Part shown: positions 48,470-57,686 of the stretch, piece by piece | How positions within the stretch are numbered: the first letter of the stretch is position 1 | Layout of the letters: every line of letters begins with the position of its first letter | Source: Dickeya lacustris | GTDB lineage: Bacteria > Pseudomonadota > Gammaproteobacteria > Enterobacterales > Enterobacteriaceae | Length of the DNA stretch: 64,000 bases | Reading direction: 5' to 3' | Assembly (NCBI RefSeq): GCF_029635795.1 | Contig: NZ_CP114280.1 | Coordinates: forward strand, 1,302,001-1,366,000 | The notes under the pieces: generated by a model | Told to the model about the DNA's origin: nothing | Seen by the model: only the letters and a program-made list of their open reading frames with translations | Database searches by the model: none | Translations under genes and position numbers: made by a program

Positions 48470-50155
48470 ATGAAAAGGAAAAAATGTATGAATGTATCGT
48501 TATATAAAACAGTATGGCAGGAGGTTTCAACCTTCATCGTGGTGGTGATATGCCTGATGGGGGCGGTATTCAGTTATGCGGTAACGAATGATTCAACTTT
48601 CCTGCACCCCGGTATGCTGTATACGTCTGCCGATCTCAATAAAATGAGCGCAGGCGTGAATAATAAAAAAGACCCTTGGTTTCGGGATTGGAAGATATTA
48701 CAAACGCATTATCTGGCCGGGGCCGGCTATTCGGTTACACCGAAGAGTGTGGTGTACAGGAATGACCCTGTTTATGGCAGCTCAGGGAACGGTGAATTAC
48801 AAACCAGTGCTTCGGCGGCATTATTTCTCGCCATTGAGTGGTCAATCACACGAGACCCGGCTTATGCCAGCGCAGCAATTAAAATCCTTAATGGCTGGTC
48901 TTCGACTTTACAGTCTATTAAAGGAAACGATGCGCAGCTTGCAGCCAGTCTCTATGGCTATAAATTACTGAATGCGGCGGAAATTCTGCGTTATAGCGAG
49001 AGTGGTTGGGCGGCTGCGGATATTGAGCGCTTTAGTGCGATGATGACGACGGTATTTTACCCGCTCACCCGCACCTATGGTCAGGTCAATGGGGGATGGG
49101 CGAACGGTAACTGGGATGCCGCCGATACGGTATTTAATTTGAGTCTGGGCATTTGGTTAAATGATTCGGTTATTTATAATGATGCCGTGAATTATTTTAA
49201 AAACGGCGAGGGTAATGGTTCAGTCATTCATTATGTCCAGAATGATAGCGGCCAGTTACAGGAAAGTGGCCGCGACCAGGCTCATGCCCAAGGCGGCCTG
49301 GGGTTATTGATTATGGCTGCTCAGATGGGTTATAACCAGCGTCAATATCAGCAAACAGGCGCAGATCTGGTGAGTTATCCCGATAATAGTTATCCTCTGG
49401 TGAAGGCCGCTGAATATATTGCTAAATATAATCTTGGCTATGATGTTCCTTATACCCCGATTCCAGGAAAAGGATATACGCTTGATGATATGCGCAGAGG
49501 TTATTCATGGATACCCGGGGTGACGGTGTCTTCGCGTTTTCGTGGTGAATTCCGTCCCATTTATCAGGGTATCCTGAATTTATTTACGGCAGCAGGCGTT
49601 GATAAAGAGAAACTTTCTTATACCCGAGAGGTGATCGGCAGAATGCCAATAGGGAAGTTTTATTTTGATCATCCGTCTTATGAGGGCGTGCTGGCAGGCA
49701 ATACACTTGCGGTATCAAATAACATGTATGTTGTGCTGCAATCGGTAAAGAAATATATCAATGCAGATAACAGTGGCGCACTGGTATCTGTAATAAATAC
49801 GTCCTCTCCTGCGGTTGTCAATGGGATAAGCCCATCGGTGACAAATGGTTTTCAGGCTGTATATCTGGCAAAAAATAGATTTGCTTTTCGTTCGATGCAA
49901 ACCGGGAAATATCTGTCAGTCGCGGCTGACGGCACGGTACTGGCAACGGCAGATGCGGTAACAAACAGTGAGTCATTTGCCTATAACGACTCGGGAAATG
50001 GCAGCGGCACATTGCAGGCGCTGTCTAATGGACGTTATATTGTCATGAATGCCGAGACATATCAGGTTTCCGCAACGGCAACCAGCGTGAATGATGATAG
50101 CGTCCGCTGGACAATTCTCTACCCTAACCCAACAGAGCTGGGCGTCATCAATTAA
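48470..50155 (+). CDS. Secreted alginate-lyase-family protein with C-terminal beta-trefoil-like domain
   Basis: A 561-residue protein with an N-terminal signal anchor (FIVVVICLMGAVFSYA, residues about 22-37). Next comes an alpha/alpha-toroid region with motifs of the alginate lyase family (NGNWDAADTVFNLSLGIW, QESGRDQAHAQGGLGLL), to about residue 430. The last 110 residues (FRSMQTGKYLSVAADGTVLATAD) look like a fascin/ricin-type trefoil, often carbohydrate-binding. It probably cleaves an acidic polysaccharide; the substrate need not be alginate. Several upstream ATGs are possible, all in the purine-rich leader. Confidence 0.75.
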   Translation: MKRKKCMNVSLYKTVWQEVSTFIVVVICLMGAVFSYAVTNDSTFLHPGMLYTSADLNKMSAGVNNKKDPWFRDWKILQTHYLAGAGYSVTPKSVVYRNDPVYGSSGNGELQTSASAALFLAIEWSITRDPAYASAAIKILNGWSSTLQSIKGNDAQLAASLYGYKLLNAAEILRYSESGWAAADIERFSAMMTTVFYPLTRTYGQVNGGWANGNWDAADTVFNLSLGIWLNDSVIYNDAVNYFKNGEGNGSVIHYVQNDSGQLQESGRDQAHAQGGLGLLIMAAQMGYNQRQYQQTGADLVSYPDNSYPLVKAAEYIAKYNLGYDVPYTPIPGKGYTLDDMRRGYSWIPGVTVSSRFRGEFRPIYQGILNLFTAAGVDKEKLSYTREVIGRMPIGKFYFDHPSYEGVLAGNTLAVSNNMYVVLQSVKKYINADNSGALVSVINTSSPAVVNGISPSVTNGFQAVYLAKNRFAFRSMQTGKYLSVAADGTVLATADAVTNSESFAYNDSGNGSGTLQALSNGRYIVMNAETYQVSATATSVNDDSVRWTILYPNPTELGVIN

Positions 50156-50275
50156 TGCCTGAGAGACGAGCCATCGCGTTATGGCTCGTATCACGGTGTT
50201 GTGGCTGGGATAGCATCATAAAAATCAAAGAGATGATTATCTCTTCTCACGATAATCATGGAGTGACCCGCATCG

Positions 50276-51043
50276 ATGAAATTCCTCAAGGTGGCCGGCC
50301 TGATGATGAGCGGCGTATTGATCTTTTCATTTGGTCAAAGTGTGATACGCGCGGCACACAGCGCAGAGCAAATGGGCGGGAAGGATTATTTGTCTGCACG
50401 GCGTGATTCAGCCAAACTGGCTCCTGACCCGGTTGCCAACAGCCAGACGGCCATCGTGCAGGTGTATACCGCCGCCACCTATGGCTGGCGCGGCCTGGTG
50501 GCGGTGCATCCGTGGATTATCATCAAAAAAGCCGGTGAGACGCAGTATCAGCGTTATGAAGTCATCGCCTGGGGCGAAGGCGATGTGGTGCGCCGTAATT
50601 CTACGCCCGTGCCTGATGGCTACTGGTTCGGCTCGCTGCCCCATGTTCTGGTTACTCACCGGGGCAAGGCGGCTGAGGCCATGATCCCGAAAATTGAACA
50701 AGCGGTGAAAAGTTACCCCTGGCCGCATACCTACCATGCTTGGCCTGGGCCTAACAGCAACACGTTTATGGCGCATATTGGCCGCGAAGTACCGGAGTTG
50801 CAGTTGGATTTGCCGGCTAATGCGATTGGCAAAGATTTCCGCGCGCTAACGAACCCGGTCGGGCTCTCTTCATCTGGCAAAGGCGTACAGGTGTCATTAT
50901 TGGGGATGCTCGGCTTTAATCTCGGCCTGGAAGAAGGGGTTGAGGTCAATGTGTTGGGGGTGAACCTTGGCGTAGACTTAAACCCTCCGGCATTGCGTTT
51001 GCCGTTTATTGGCCGCCTCGGGTACAGCGCAGTGGATGAGTAG
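50276..51043 (+). CDS. DUF3750 family protein
   Basis: A 255-residue protein with an N-terminal signal-like segment (VAGLMMSGVLIFSFGQSVIRA) and then a domain matching DUF3750 by memory: TYGWRGLVAVHPWIIIK, YHAWPGPNSNTFMAHIGREVPEL and LPANAIGKDF. The HxW/HAWPGPNSNTF motif may be an active site, but no function is established. It is preceded by CATGGAGTG and stands alone. Confidence 0.8.
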   Translation: MKFLKVAGLMMSGVLIFSFGQSVIRAAHSAEQMGGKDYLSARRDSAKLAPDPVANSQTAIVQVYTAATYGWRGLVAVHPWIIIKKAGETQYQRYEVIAWGEGDVVRRNSTPVPDGYWFGSLPHVLVTHRGKAAEAMIPKIEQAVKSYPWPHTYHAWPGPNSNTFMAHIGREVPELQLDLPANAIGKDFRALTNPVGLSSSGKGVQVSLLGMLGFNLGLEEGVEVNVLGVNLGVDLNPPALRLPFIGRLGYSAVDE

Positions 51044-51101
51044 GGCGTCTACCCTGTGATGGTGGTTTAATCCGTTTTCTGGCCTGACGAGAGAACTGCT
51101 G

Positions 51102-51533
51102 ATGTTGAAACAAAAAGCGTGTGTTATGGCGTTATCTTTACTGATGTGTTCACCGGTTTATGTCAGCGCGCAAGCGAAGCGCGTTGTTGGTTATCAGGGA
51201 ATGAATGCCACAACCGATAGTATGGGCAATACAACTTATCGGGATCAAAACGGCAGGACGGTTGGGTCGGCATCGACGGATACGACCAGTGGAAACACCA
51301 CCTACCGGAATGCTAACGGGTCTATTGTCGGGAGTGCTCACACCAGTAATAGTGGTGAAACGACATACCGAGACCCGAATGGTGGCATTGTGGGGTCTGC
51401 GTCAACGAGTGTGACGGGCAACACCACCTACCGTGACAGAAACGGCAAGATAATCGGGAGTGCCACCACGGACAGCAGCGGCAGAAAAACGTACCGTAAT
51501 GCCAATGGCGCGACGGTAGATCATTTGCCGTAA
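51102..51533 (+). CDS. Secreted tandem-repeat protein
   Basis: The 143-residue protein has a signal peptide (MALSLLMCSPVYVSAQA) and then five degenerate copies of a roughly 22-residue unit of the form GNTTYRDxNGxxVGSAxTxxS, ending NGATVDHLP. Repeats of this kind form beta-rich, repetitive surfaces; no known family is evident to me. It lies directly after the DUF3750 gene (58 bp), so they may be co-transcribed. Confidence 0.7.
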   Translation: MLKQKACVMALSLLMCSPVYVSAQAKRVVGYQGMNATTDSMGNTTYRDQNGRTVGSASTDTTSGNTTYRNANGSIVGSAHTSNSGETTYRDPNGGIVGSASTSVTGNTTYRDRNGKIIGSATTDSSGRKTYRNANGATVDHLP

Positions 51534-51668
51534 CGACCAGCATGCAGCCCGGCACGGTCGCCGGGTGATGAGGTTTATCGCCTGTTATCCTTTCTCGTTC
51601 TTTCCCCATCGATTGTTGCCGCCACCTGCGGCGTTTCTTTTATGCTGCGCGTGCTGTGTTCATTCCTT

Positions 51669-51812
51669 TCTCTCTAACGACGTGTGCCTGCCGTGAAGCC
51701 GGCATTTCTGAAGCCAGCTATGACAACCGGAAACAGTTTGCGATGAGCCTCCGCCAGGCATACAGGACGTTATCGTTGAGCAGGACGGTCTATTTTTATC
51801 CGCCCGATACCC
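51669..51812 (+). pseudogene. IS3-family remnant, left piece
   Basis: The reading CREAGISEASYDNRKQ is an OrfA HTH fragment, joined by a deletion to OrfB-like SLRQAYRTLSLSRTVYFYPPDT. It is interrupted at 51812 by IS407-group copy 2 and resumes at 53013. A 27-base stretch at its left edge is repeated near 55717. Confidence 0.75.
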
Positions 51813-51828
51813 GGTAATCCCCCCATTT

Positions 51829-52600
51829 TTAACCGGGCAGATAAGTAGAATCAGATAAGCGCTGAATATGCTGCATTGGTGTGAAGCCATTCAGTGCCAT
51901 ATTCGGTCGTTCGTGATTATAGAACCATTGCCATTGTGTGGCGTATTCCTGTAACTCACTCAGCGAATAAAACAGATAGTGCCCCAGCCAGTCATAACGC
52001 ACTGTCCGGTTATAACGCTCAATATACGCATTCTGTTGTGGCTTCCCCGGCTGAATAAAATTGAGGATGATATTTTGTCGTTCAGCCCATACTATCAGAG
52101 TGTTACCTGCATATTCTGGTCCGTTGTCACATCGAATCGATGCCGGTTTCCCTTTCCATTCAATCAGTTGTTCGAGAGTTCTGACTACCCGACTGGCCGG
52201 AAGGGAAAAATCGACCTCTATTGCCAGGGCCTCGCGATTGAAATCATCAATAATATTCAGCAGACGAACGGAGCGACCATCTGACAACTGATCATGCATA
52301 AAATCCATTGACCAACTCTCGTTACTGCCAGTGGGGACCCTCAGTGGTTCCGGCTTTTCACGTTTCAACCGTTTTTTAGGTTTTATCCGCATATTCAGCG
52401 ACAGTTCGCAGTAAATCCGGTAAATTCTCTTGTGGTTCCAGACAAAGCCTTTCACGTTGCGCAGATACAGGTAACACAGGCCGAAAGCCCCAGTTTCGCT
52501 GGCTGTCCGTGATGCGCACCAGCCAGTCAGCAATCCGTTGATTTTCCTGACTCAGTAAGCGCCTGTATCGGTAGCAACATTCGCTGACGACAAAGAGCTG
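51829..52600 (-). pseudogene. IS3-family transposase OrfB (copy 2), doubly frameshifted
   Basis: The DDE region is intact as in copy 1. Beside the shared missing base, an extra T (ggctttcgg rather than ggcttcgg, near 52483) breaks the frame before the conserved [13 protein letters not shown] segment. Confidence 0.75.
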
Positions 52601-52670
52601 ACAGGCCAGACGGATACTGATCCCCGGTGTTCAACTGCATGCAGAGCCATCTGCTTCCGGTCTGATGGCT

Positions 52671-52937
52671 TCACCACTTTTTTGCCATCGCTTCCTGAAT
52701 AATTTCGGCCTTCAGACGCTCTTCAGCATACATTTTTTTTAGTCGGCGATTTTCTTCTTCAAGCTCTTTCAGTCGGCTCATCAGTGCAGCATCCATCCCG
52801 CCAAACTTTGAGCGCCATTTATAAAAACTGGCACTGCTGATGCCATGCTCCCGGCACAGTTCAGGAACCGGCGTACCCGCCTCAGCCTGTTTGAGAATGG
52901 TGATGATCTGACTGTCAGTAAAACGTGATCGTTTCAT
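52671..52937 (-). CDS. IS3-family transposase OrfA (copy 2)
   Basis: An 88-residue OrfA almost identical to copy 1, ending EIIQEAMAKKW instead of ENIHEAMAKKF. It has an intact HTH and leucine-zipper-like helix. Confidence 0.93.
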   Translation of the reverse strand: MKRSRFTDSQIITILKQAEAGTPVPELCREHGISSASFYKWRSKFGGMDAALMSRLKELEEENRRLKKMYAEERLKAEIIQEAMAKKW

Positions 52938-53008
52938 AGAAATCCCCCTGCATTCAGGTTAGGAGAAAATTCTACTTATGCATGCACTGGTTTTTCGGGG
53001 GGATTACC

Positions 53009-53286
53009 ACCCGGCGTGATGAGCCGGTGATTCAGGCGTTGACTGAGATGGCGGAGCGCTACCCACGATATGGTTTTAAGAAGCTGTTTCAGATGCTACG
53101 CGGACAGCGATACTGGATTTTTATCTGTTCAGAACATTGAATGAAGCACGGGAAATCACAGCGCGCTGGCTGATGGAAGACAACAGCGAGCGGCCTCATA
53201 AATCCCTGAATAACCTGATACCGGAGGAATACTAATACTGGCTGATAACTGAAGACCCTGAAACCTCAAAACGTGCATGGAACTAA
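53009..53286 (+). pseudogene. IS3-family remnant, right piece
   Basis: Continues the interrupted remnant: RRDEPVIQALTEMAERYPRYGFKKLFQMLRGQ, then a large internal deletion, then LDFYLFRTLNEAREITARWL and NSERPHKSLNNLIPEEY, followed by an in-frame TAA before EDPETSKRAWN. The DDE core is lost. Confidence 0.8.
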
Positions 53287-53367
53287 AACGGGTGGGCTTA
53301 CAGCAGCAGATTAGCGCTATCTTAGTTGAGTTCTTGGCATGTTGTTAGAAATCAGCATCGAGCACGG

Positions 53368-54237
53368 CTATTTTATACTATTCCAGATAGTGTTACCTGT
53401 CTTAAGAAGATCCAGCAGCATCATTGGAAGCCCCTGAACAGGATTTCCGTCGATCAGGCTAAATCCATTCTTTAACCCGGTTTCGGTGACGAAGAATACT
53501 CCATCGACATTTCGAAAGTCCGGTTCCTTAGAATGCAGCGTAATCTCGCTGGAGGTTTCAACAATAAAGTTTTGATTTCCAGTCTGTGCATAGACAGAGA
53601 ATTTACCGGAGAAAGGCTGGCCTTCATTTACAGTACCCTGACCGAACGTGTTCACAACTTCTTCCAGGAATTCAAAATTTGTTCGATGATCGAACGAAAA
53701 GCCAGGATCGAGTACATAGCGTAAAAATCCCGAATCCAGCGATGTTTTAGCAATTCCATCACCGTTTAGTATGCGTGTGGCTGTTGCAGTATCCGTTTCG
53801 GTAAATTTAAACGTCTGCATGTGCCCACTGGTATCATATATTCCTCCGTTATTGACGTTGGCACTTACGCCCCCAAACATACGATAGTCACCCAGATCTC
53901 TCGCCAGAGCGTCCACATACCCCAGGTCTGTTCCTTGCTGTTGAGTCTGAGCGTACAGCTCGGACAACATACTGCGATCCTCATTGGTGAGGAAGTTAAC
54001 AGAGGACATCTGCATCGTAGTTTCGGTTAATTGTGTCTGAACTGACGGGATGGTATCTGTACCACCAAATAAGCGAGACATCATCAGCCCTTTACCACTT
54101 ATTTGGGTCTGTTTGGTCGATAATATCGCATCCTGTGCGCTATTTACCTGGGCAGACAAGGAGGGAACTGTTTTTTGGTCGTCGCCTGGTGCATTTTTCA
54201 TCTGAGCATATGTCGCTGTGGATGTATTGATAATCAT
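53368..54237 (-). CDS. Unrecognised 289-residue protein
   Basis: I do not recognise this protein. It has no signal peptide or membrane helix. The first 60 residues are polar and rich in Ser, Thr, Gln and Asn (NTSTATYAQMKN), as in many type III-secreted substrates. The central part has MLSELYAQTQQQGTDLGYVDALARDLGDYRMFGG, and the C-terminal half is beta-strand-like with FFVTETGLKNGFSLIDGNPVQGLP. It is moderately AT-rich, lies next to a small secreted protein on the same strand and is flanked by IS remnants, so horizontal gain is likely. Confidence 0.65.
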   Translation of the reverse strand: MIINTSTATYAQMKNAPGDDQKTVPSLSAQVNSAQDAILSTKQTQISGKGLMMSRLFGGTDTIPSVQTQLTETTMQMSSVNFLTNEDRSMLSELYAQTQQQGTDLGYVDALARDLGDYRMFGGVSANVNNGGIYDTSGHMQTFKFTETDTATATRILNGDGIAKTSLDSGFLRYVLDPGFSFDHRTNFEFLEEVVNTFGQGTVNEGQPFSGKFSVYAQTGNQNFIVETSSEITLHSKEPDFRNVDGVFFVTETGLKNGFSLIDGNPVQGLPMMLLDLLKTGNTIWNSIK

Positions 54238-54323
54238 AATGGAAATTTTCCCTTGCCTGTTTTTAAAGGAAGCTTGAAATATCTCGCCACCGTCAATTAG
54301 AACGATGTGAATAATTAATCAGG

Positions 54324-54794
54324 TTAGTAAGCATATTCCCAGGTAATACTCTCTTTTTGTGATGGGTGTAGGTTCTCTCCGGGTTTTCCCGTGAGTTTGT
54401 GCTGAATTTGAATTCGTACGCCGTGATCAAAACGTAATTCATTGAATTGGGGGGTTGTTCCAGATATACCTTTAGGTACAACAATACATTTTGTTGGTGA
54501 TGTCTGATAAGGCAAGTAATAACATATGTCGACACTTTCAGTATATGCAGTGGGATAGGACGTTACGCTATAAATTACCTGAGTCAGCTTCTTGGTTTTG
54601 CTCGACGTTCCAGAAGGAAACTTTGTTGCACTCGCATAAAACTGGTTCAATGCAGGGGTGCTTGAGCCATCAGAATAAACAAATCTTATTTGCGCTGCTT
54701 CTGTGCTACTGATACTGCCAGTGGTGGCCATCAAAGGAAACGCTGCTACACTTGCAGCAATTAGTAGGGACAAAGAAACGAATTCCTTCTGCAT
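54324..54794 (-). CDS. Small secreted beta-rich protein, possibly FlhE-like
   Basis: A 156-residue protein with a clear signal peptide (LSLLIAASVAAFPLMA). Two cysteines (VDICYYLPYQTSPTKCIVV) could form a disulfide. The order of strands, the Cys spacing and a GTTPQFNELRF segment recall FlhE of flagellar operons, but similarity is weak. It is transcribed toward the 289-residue gene 86 bp downstream; the two may form a pair. An SD GGAGAG precedes the start. Confidence 0.6.
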   Translation of the reverse strand: MQKEFVSLSLLIAASVAAFPLMATTGSISSTEAAQIRFVYSDGSSTPALNQFYASATKFPSGTSSKTKKLTQVIYSVTSYPTAYTESVDICYYLPYQTSPTKCIVVPKGISGTTPQFNELRFDHGVRIQIQHKLTGKPGENLHPSQKESITWEYAY

Positions 54795-55222
54795 GATCTC
54801 TCCTGGATATCCTTATGTTTTTACTTATTACAGCTATTTTCTGCTCTCGACATCAGGATGTCAGTCTCTTGACTACCTTATTATGGGCCAATAAATGTTC
54901 AGTCATTGTGTCAGCAGATCTGGTACTTTGTTAACGGTTCCTGTATGACGATTTCCTTCCAGCCAGTGTATTACGGATCGGTTGGGTGCCCTATACGAAT
55001 TCCGCATTCACTATCCATTATTAACGGAATAAGAAAAGTGAAATTTTATGTTTATAAAAAATAAGTCTAAAGATGAGCGTTAAAGTGTGTCGAACGTTGT
55101 TTGTCTATAACAATTCTGATTGTTCATGATATATATCATACACCTCTATAGTTCGACTGTTATTTTTTAATGGGTGTTTTTTAATAATATGATCACTGTG
55201 ATTATTATTGTGATCATTTTTT
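54795..55222. other. AT-rich gene-free region
   Basis: About 430 bp without a gene, holding the promoter of the minus-strand pair and strongly AT-rich DNA up to the IS1 remnant. Confidence 0.5.
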
Positions 55223-55345
55223 GGTAATGCATCCAATTAATTGATTGTGATATATCATGCTCGCTTTTAAGGTTTTCTCATGGCCAGCGTTGATGTTTAT
55301 TGTCCCTGTTGTCAGTCTAATCTGATCCTACCTATCATTATTGGA
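55223..55345 (+). mobile_element. IS1-family 5' remnant
   Basis: GGTAATGCATCCAATTAATTGATT resembles the IS1 left end (GGTGATGCTGCCAACTTACTGATT). It is followed at 55280 by the start of an InsA-like frame, MASVDVYCPCCQSN, with the paired CxxC. The frame degenerates after about 25 codons. Confidence 0.75.
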
Positions 55346-55346
55346 C

Positions 55347-55700
55347 AGGCAACTAAGTGGGTAAACGCTCAAATAAGAGGTGATTACTCATGACAAAACC
55401 CGCATCACCAGCAAAACGGCCCGTAAACAGTACACACCCGAATTCCGCGATGAAGCCCTGAAACTCGCTGAACGCATCGGTGTCGCCGCCGCTAGCCGGT
55501 ATGAATCCCAGCTCTGCAACTGGCGCAGGCGTCATTGTCAGATAAACCCACGTCAACAGTTCCGCCACATGTGTATGAGGCTGTTCGTAACGCATTCGCT
55601 GATGGCAAAACAGCGCTATGGTGCGCCGCGTCTTGCTGGTGAATTGCCGGAGTACATATCAGCCGGGAAAGAATACCGATGACGGTATTTGATGATATCG
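55347..55700 (+). pseudogene. IS3-family transposase remnant
   Basis: Reads TARKQYTPEFRDEALKLAERIGVAAASRYESQLCNWRRR (OrfA with a small internal deletion; positions about 55415-55530), then, after a larger deletion, KQRYGAPRLAGELPE of OrfB. No functional domain remains. Confidence 0.8.
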
Positions 55701-55716
55701 AGTGTGATGACTCGCT

Positions 55717-55743
55717 TCTCTCTAACGACGTGTGCCTGCCGTG
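55717..55743. repeat. 27-bp repeat shared with the 51.67-kb IS remnant
   Basis: The string ttctctctaacgacgtgtgcctgccgtg occurs here and at about 51668-51695 in the same orientation. In the first copy it continues into an IS3 orfA fragment; here it diverges immediately. It marks a second broken copy of the same element or a recombination junction. Confidence 0.7.
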
Positions 55744-55888
55744 GCCTGAGCAGGGCAGGGGCAACGTAACATATCGATACCGATTATTGCCGCGCTCGGC
55801 GACAAAGCCATTGACTCATTTTTTAACCTAATATATTCCTTAAAAGAATAAATAAAATGATTTATAGAATGAGATATAAGGAGATGTG

Positions 55889-56611
55889 ATGGACAGCAGC
55901 ACACTCGTCCCGCTGGTCGGGATACCGATAGTCGTGATTGGCTTCGCCCTGCGTTTTAACCCATTACTGGTGGTCGTGGTTGCTGGGTTAACCACAGGTA
56001 TCGCCGTCGGTATGGATATTGGGGTTTTATTGGAAACGTTTGGCGAGAAGTTTCTAAACAGTCGTTCGCTGGCGACATTTATTTTGATTCTGCCGGTGAT
56101 TGGGCTGCTTGAGTATTATGGCCTGAAGGAGCGCGCACAATCCTGGGTTGCGCGGATAGCAAGCGTTACCTCGGCTCGCATATTGATGGTCTATTTTTTA
56201 GTACGCGAAGGTACGGCGGCTCTGGGGTTGATGTCGCTTGGCGGCCATGCCCAGACGGTGCGCCCGCTGCTGGCACCGATGGCGGAAGGCGCGGCGCTGA
56301 ACCAGTACGGTGAGCTGCCGGCGTACATTCGCGATAAAATCAAAGCGCATGCCGCTGCCTGTGACAATATTGCCGTTTTCTTCGGCGAGGACATTTTTAT
56401 CGCTTTCGGCGCAGTGCTGCTGATTGATGCCTTCTTGCGCGAGAATGGCATCAGCGGTATTGAACCGCTGCATATCGGCCTGTGGGCAATTCCAACTGCG
56501 CTGGCCGCATTGGTTATTCACCTGTTTCGCCTCACCCGGCTTGATGCCAGCATTCGCCGTGACGTTGTCGCCTGGCAACAACAGGTGAAAAATGCGGGGA
56601 CACAGCCATGA
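55889..56611 (+). CDS. DUF969 membrane protein (probable 5-oxoproline transporter subunit)
   Basis: A 240-residue integral membrane protein with about six helices, matching DUF969 by memory (LATFILILPVIGLLEYYGLKERAQ, GGHAQTVRPLLAPMAEGAA). DUF969 and DUF979 proteins are encoded as pairs and are annotated as subunits of a 5-oxoproline (pyroglutamate) transporter. AAGGAG precedes the start, which I place at 55889 rather than the GTG at 55886. The stop overlaps the next gene by 4 bases. It marks the return to GC-rich backbone. Confidence 0.85.
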   Translation: MDSSTLVPLVGIPIVVIGFALRFNPLLVVVVAGLTTGIAVGMDIGVLLETFGEKFLNSRSLATFILILPVIGLLEYYGLKERAQSWVARIASVTSARILMVYFLVREGTAALGLMSLGGHAQTVRPLLAPMAEGAALNQYGELPAYIRDKIKAHAAACDNIAVFFGEDIFIAFGAVLLIDAFLRENGISGIEPLHIGLWAIPTALAALVIHLFRLTRLDASIRRDVVAWQQQVKNAGTQP

Positions 56612-57594
56612 ATACGTTATTAACCATCAACCGGGTGTATTACCTGATAGGGTTTATCGTCATGATTTTGGTGGTGATGACCCTGCGTGATAAGGGGAAT
56701 CCGAAGCGTTATAGCACGGCGCTGTTCTGGTTTTTGTTTGGGGCGGTATTCCTGTTTGGCGATGTCATGATTGAGCTGTTGGGCAAATCGCTGGCTTATC
56801 GCAGTATCGGGGTGATGGTCATCGCCATTGCGTTATTAGCCGGTACCGGTCAGGTGGCCATGGGGCGGTATGACATGTCATCGGACGATGCGCGTCAGGC
56901 CAGCGCTTCCCGATTGAAAAACCGGTTGTTTTTACCCGCGCTGTTAATACCGGTGATAACGGTGACAGGGACTCTGTTACTGAAAGGCGTCGCCGTTGGC
57001 GGCAGTTACCTGCTGGACCAAAAACAGCTGACGCTGGCGGCGTTATGCCTTGCCTGCGTACTGGCGATACTGACCGGCTGGGGACTTACCAAAGGCTCGC
57101 CGCTCCACGCGATTCGCCAATCCCGACGACTGGTCGATACGATTGGCTGGGCGATTATTTTGCCGCAGATGCTCGCCATGTTGGGCGGCGTGTTTGTTGC
57201 TGCGAAAACAGGGGATGCCGTTGGTCATATTGTCAGCAAACTCGTCAACCCGGATAACCGCTTCATGCTGGTGGTGATTTATGGTCTTGGCATGGCGCTG
57301 TTTACCATGGTGATGGGGAATGCGTTTGCCGCCTTTCCGGTTATGAGCGCAGGTATTGCGTTGCCCTTTCTCATTGTGCAACAGCATGCTGACCCCGCGC
57401 CGTTACTGGCCATCGGCATGTATGCTGGTTACTGCGGCACGCTGATGACGCCGATGGCTGCCAACTTCAATATTGTGCCTGCCGCGTTGCTGGAACTGAA
57501 GGATAAATATCAGGTTATCAAGGTGCAGATCCCAACGGCGCTGGCGCTGTTGCTGGTCAATATCCTGCTGATGTACTGGCTGGCGTTTCGTTAA
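56608..57594 (+). CDS. DUF979 membrane protein (probable 5-oxoproline transporter subunit)
   Basis: A 328-residue protein with about nine hydrophobic helices, partner of the DUF969 protein. FGAVFLFGDVMIELLGKS, GNAFAAFPVMSAGIALPFL and GYCGTLMTPMAANFNIVPAALLEL are characteristic. ATGA overlap with DUF969 indicates coupling. No pyroglutamyl peptidase gene is adjacent here, unlike in several bacteria where this pair sits beside pcp (from memory). Confidence 0.85.
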   Translation: MNTLLTINRVYYLIGFIVMILVVMTLRDKGNPKRYSTALFWFLFGAVFLFGDVMIELLGKSLAYRSIGVMVIAIALLAGTGQVAMGRYDMSSDDARQASASRLKNRLFLPALLIPVITVTGTLLLKGVAVGGSYLLDQKQLTLAALCLACVLAILTGWGLTKGSPLHAIRQSRRLVDTIGWAIILPQMLAMLGGVFVAAKTGDAVGHIVSKLVNPDNRFMLVVIYGLGMALFTMVMGNAFAAFPVMSAGIALPFLIVQQHADPAPLLAIGMYAGYCGTLMTPMAANFNIVPAALLELKDKYQVIKVQIPTALALLLVNILLMYWLAFR

Positions 57595-57686
57595 TTGCGC
57601 TGGGCTCTGCCGTACCATGGCAGAGAACGGCGTTGCTCTGTTTCCGGCATTCCCCGGTGTATTGCGCCGGGTTGTAAGGAGTAACT

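Larger units (their letters stand above)
51813..53008 (-). mobile_element. IS407-group IS3-family insertion sequence, copy 2 (nested)
   Basis: This 1196-bp element has ends GGTAATCCCCCC...GGGGGGATTACC and a perfect 4-bp target duplication accc (51809-51812 and 53009-53012), as expected for the IS407 group. It sits inside an older IS3 remnant. It is nearly identical to copy 1 but inverted and one base longer. Confidence 0.96.

Noticed and set aside
55280..55345. CxxC frame MASVDVYCPCCQ as a small zinc-ribbon gene
   Set aside because: The preceding DNA matches the IS1 left end and the frame matches the InsA start, then degenerates; it is an IS1 remnant.
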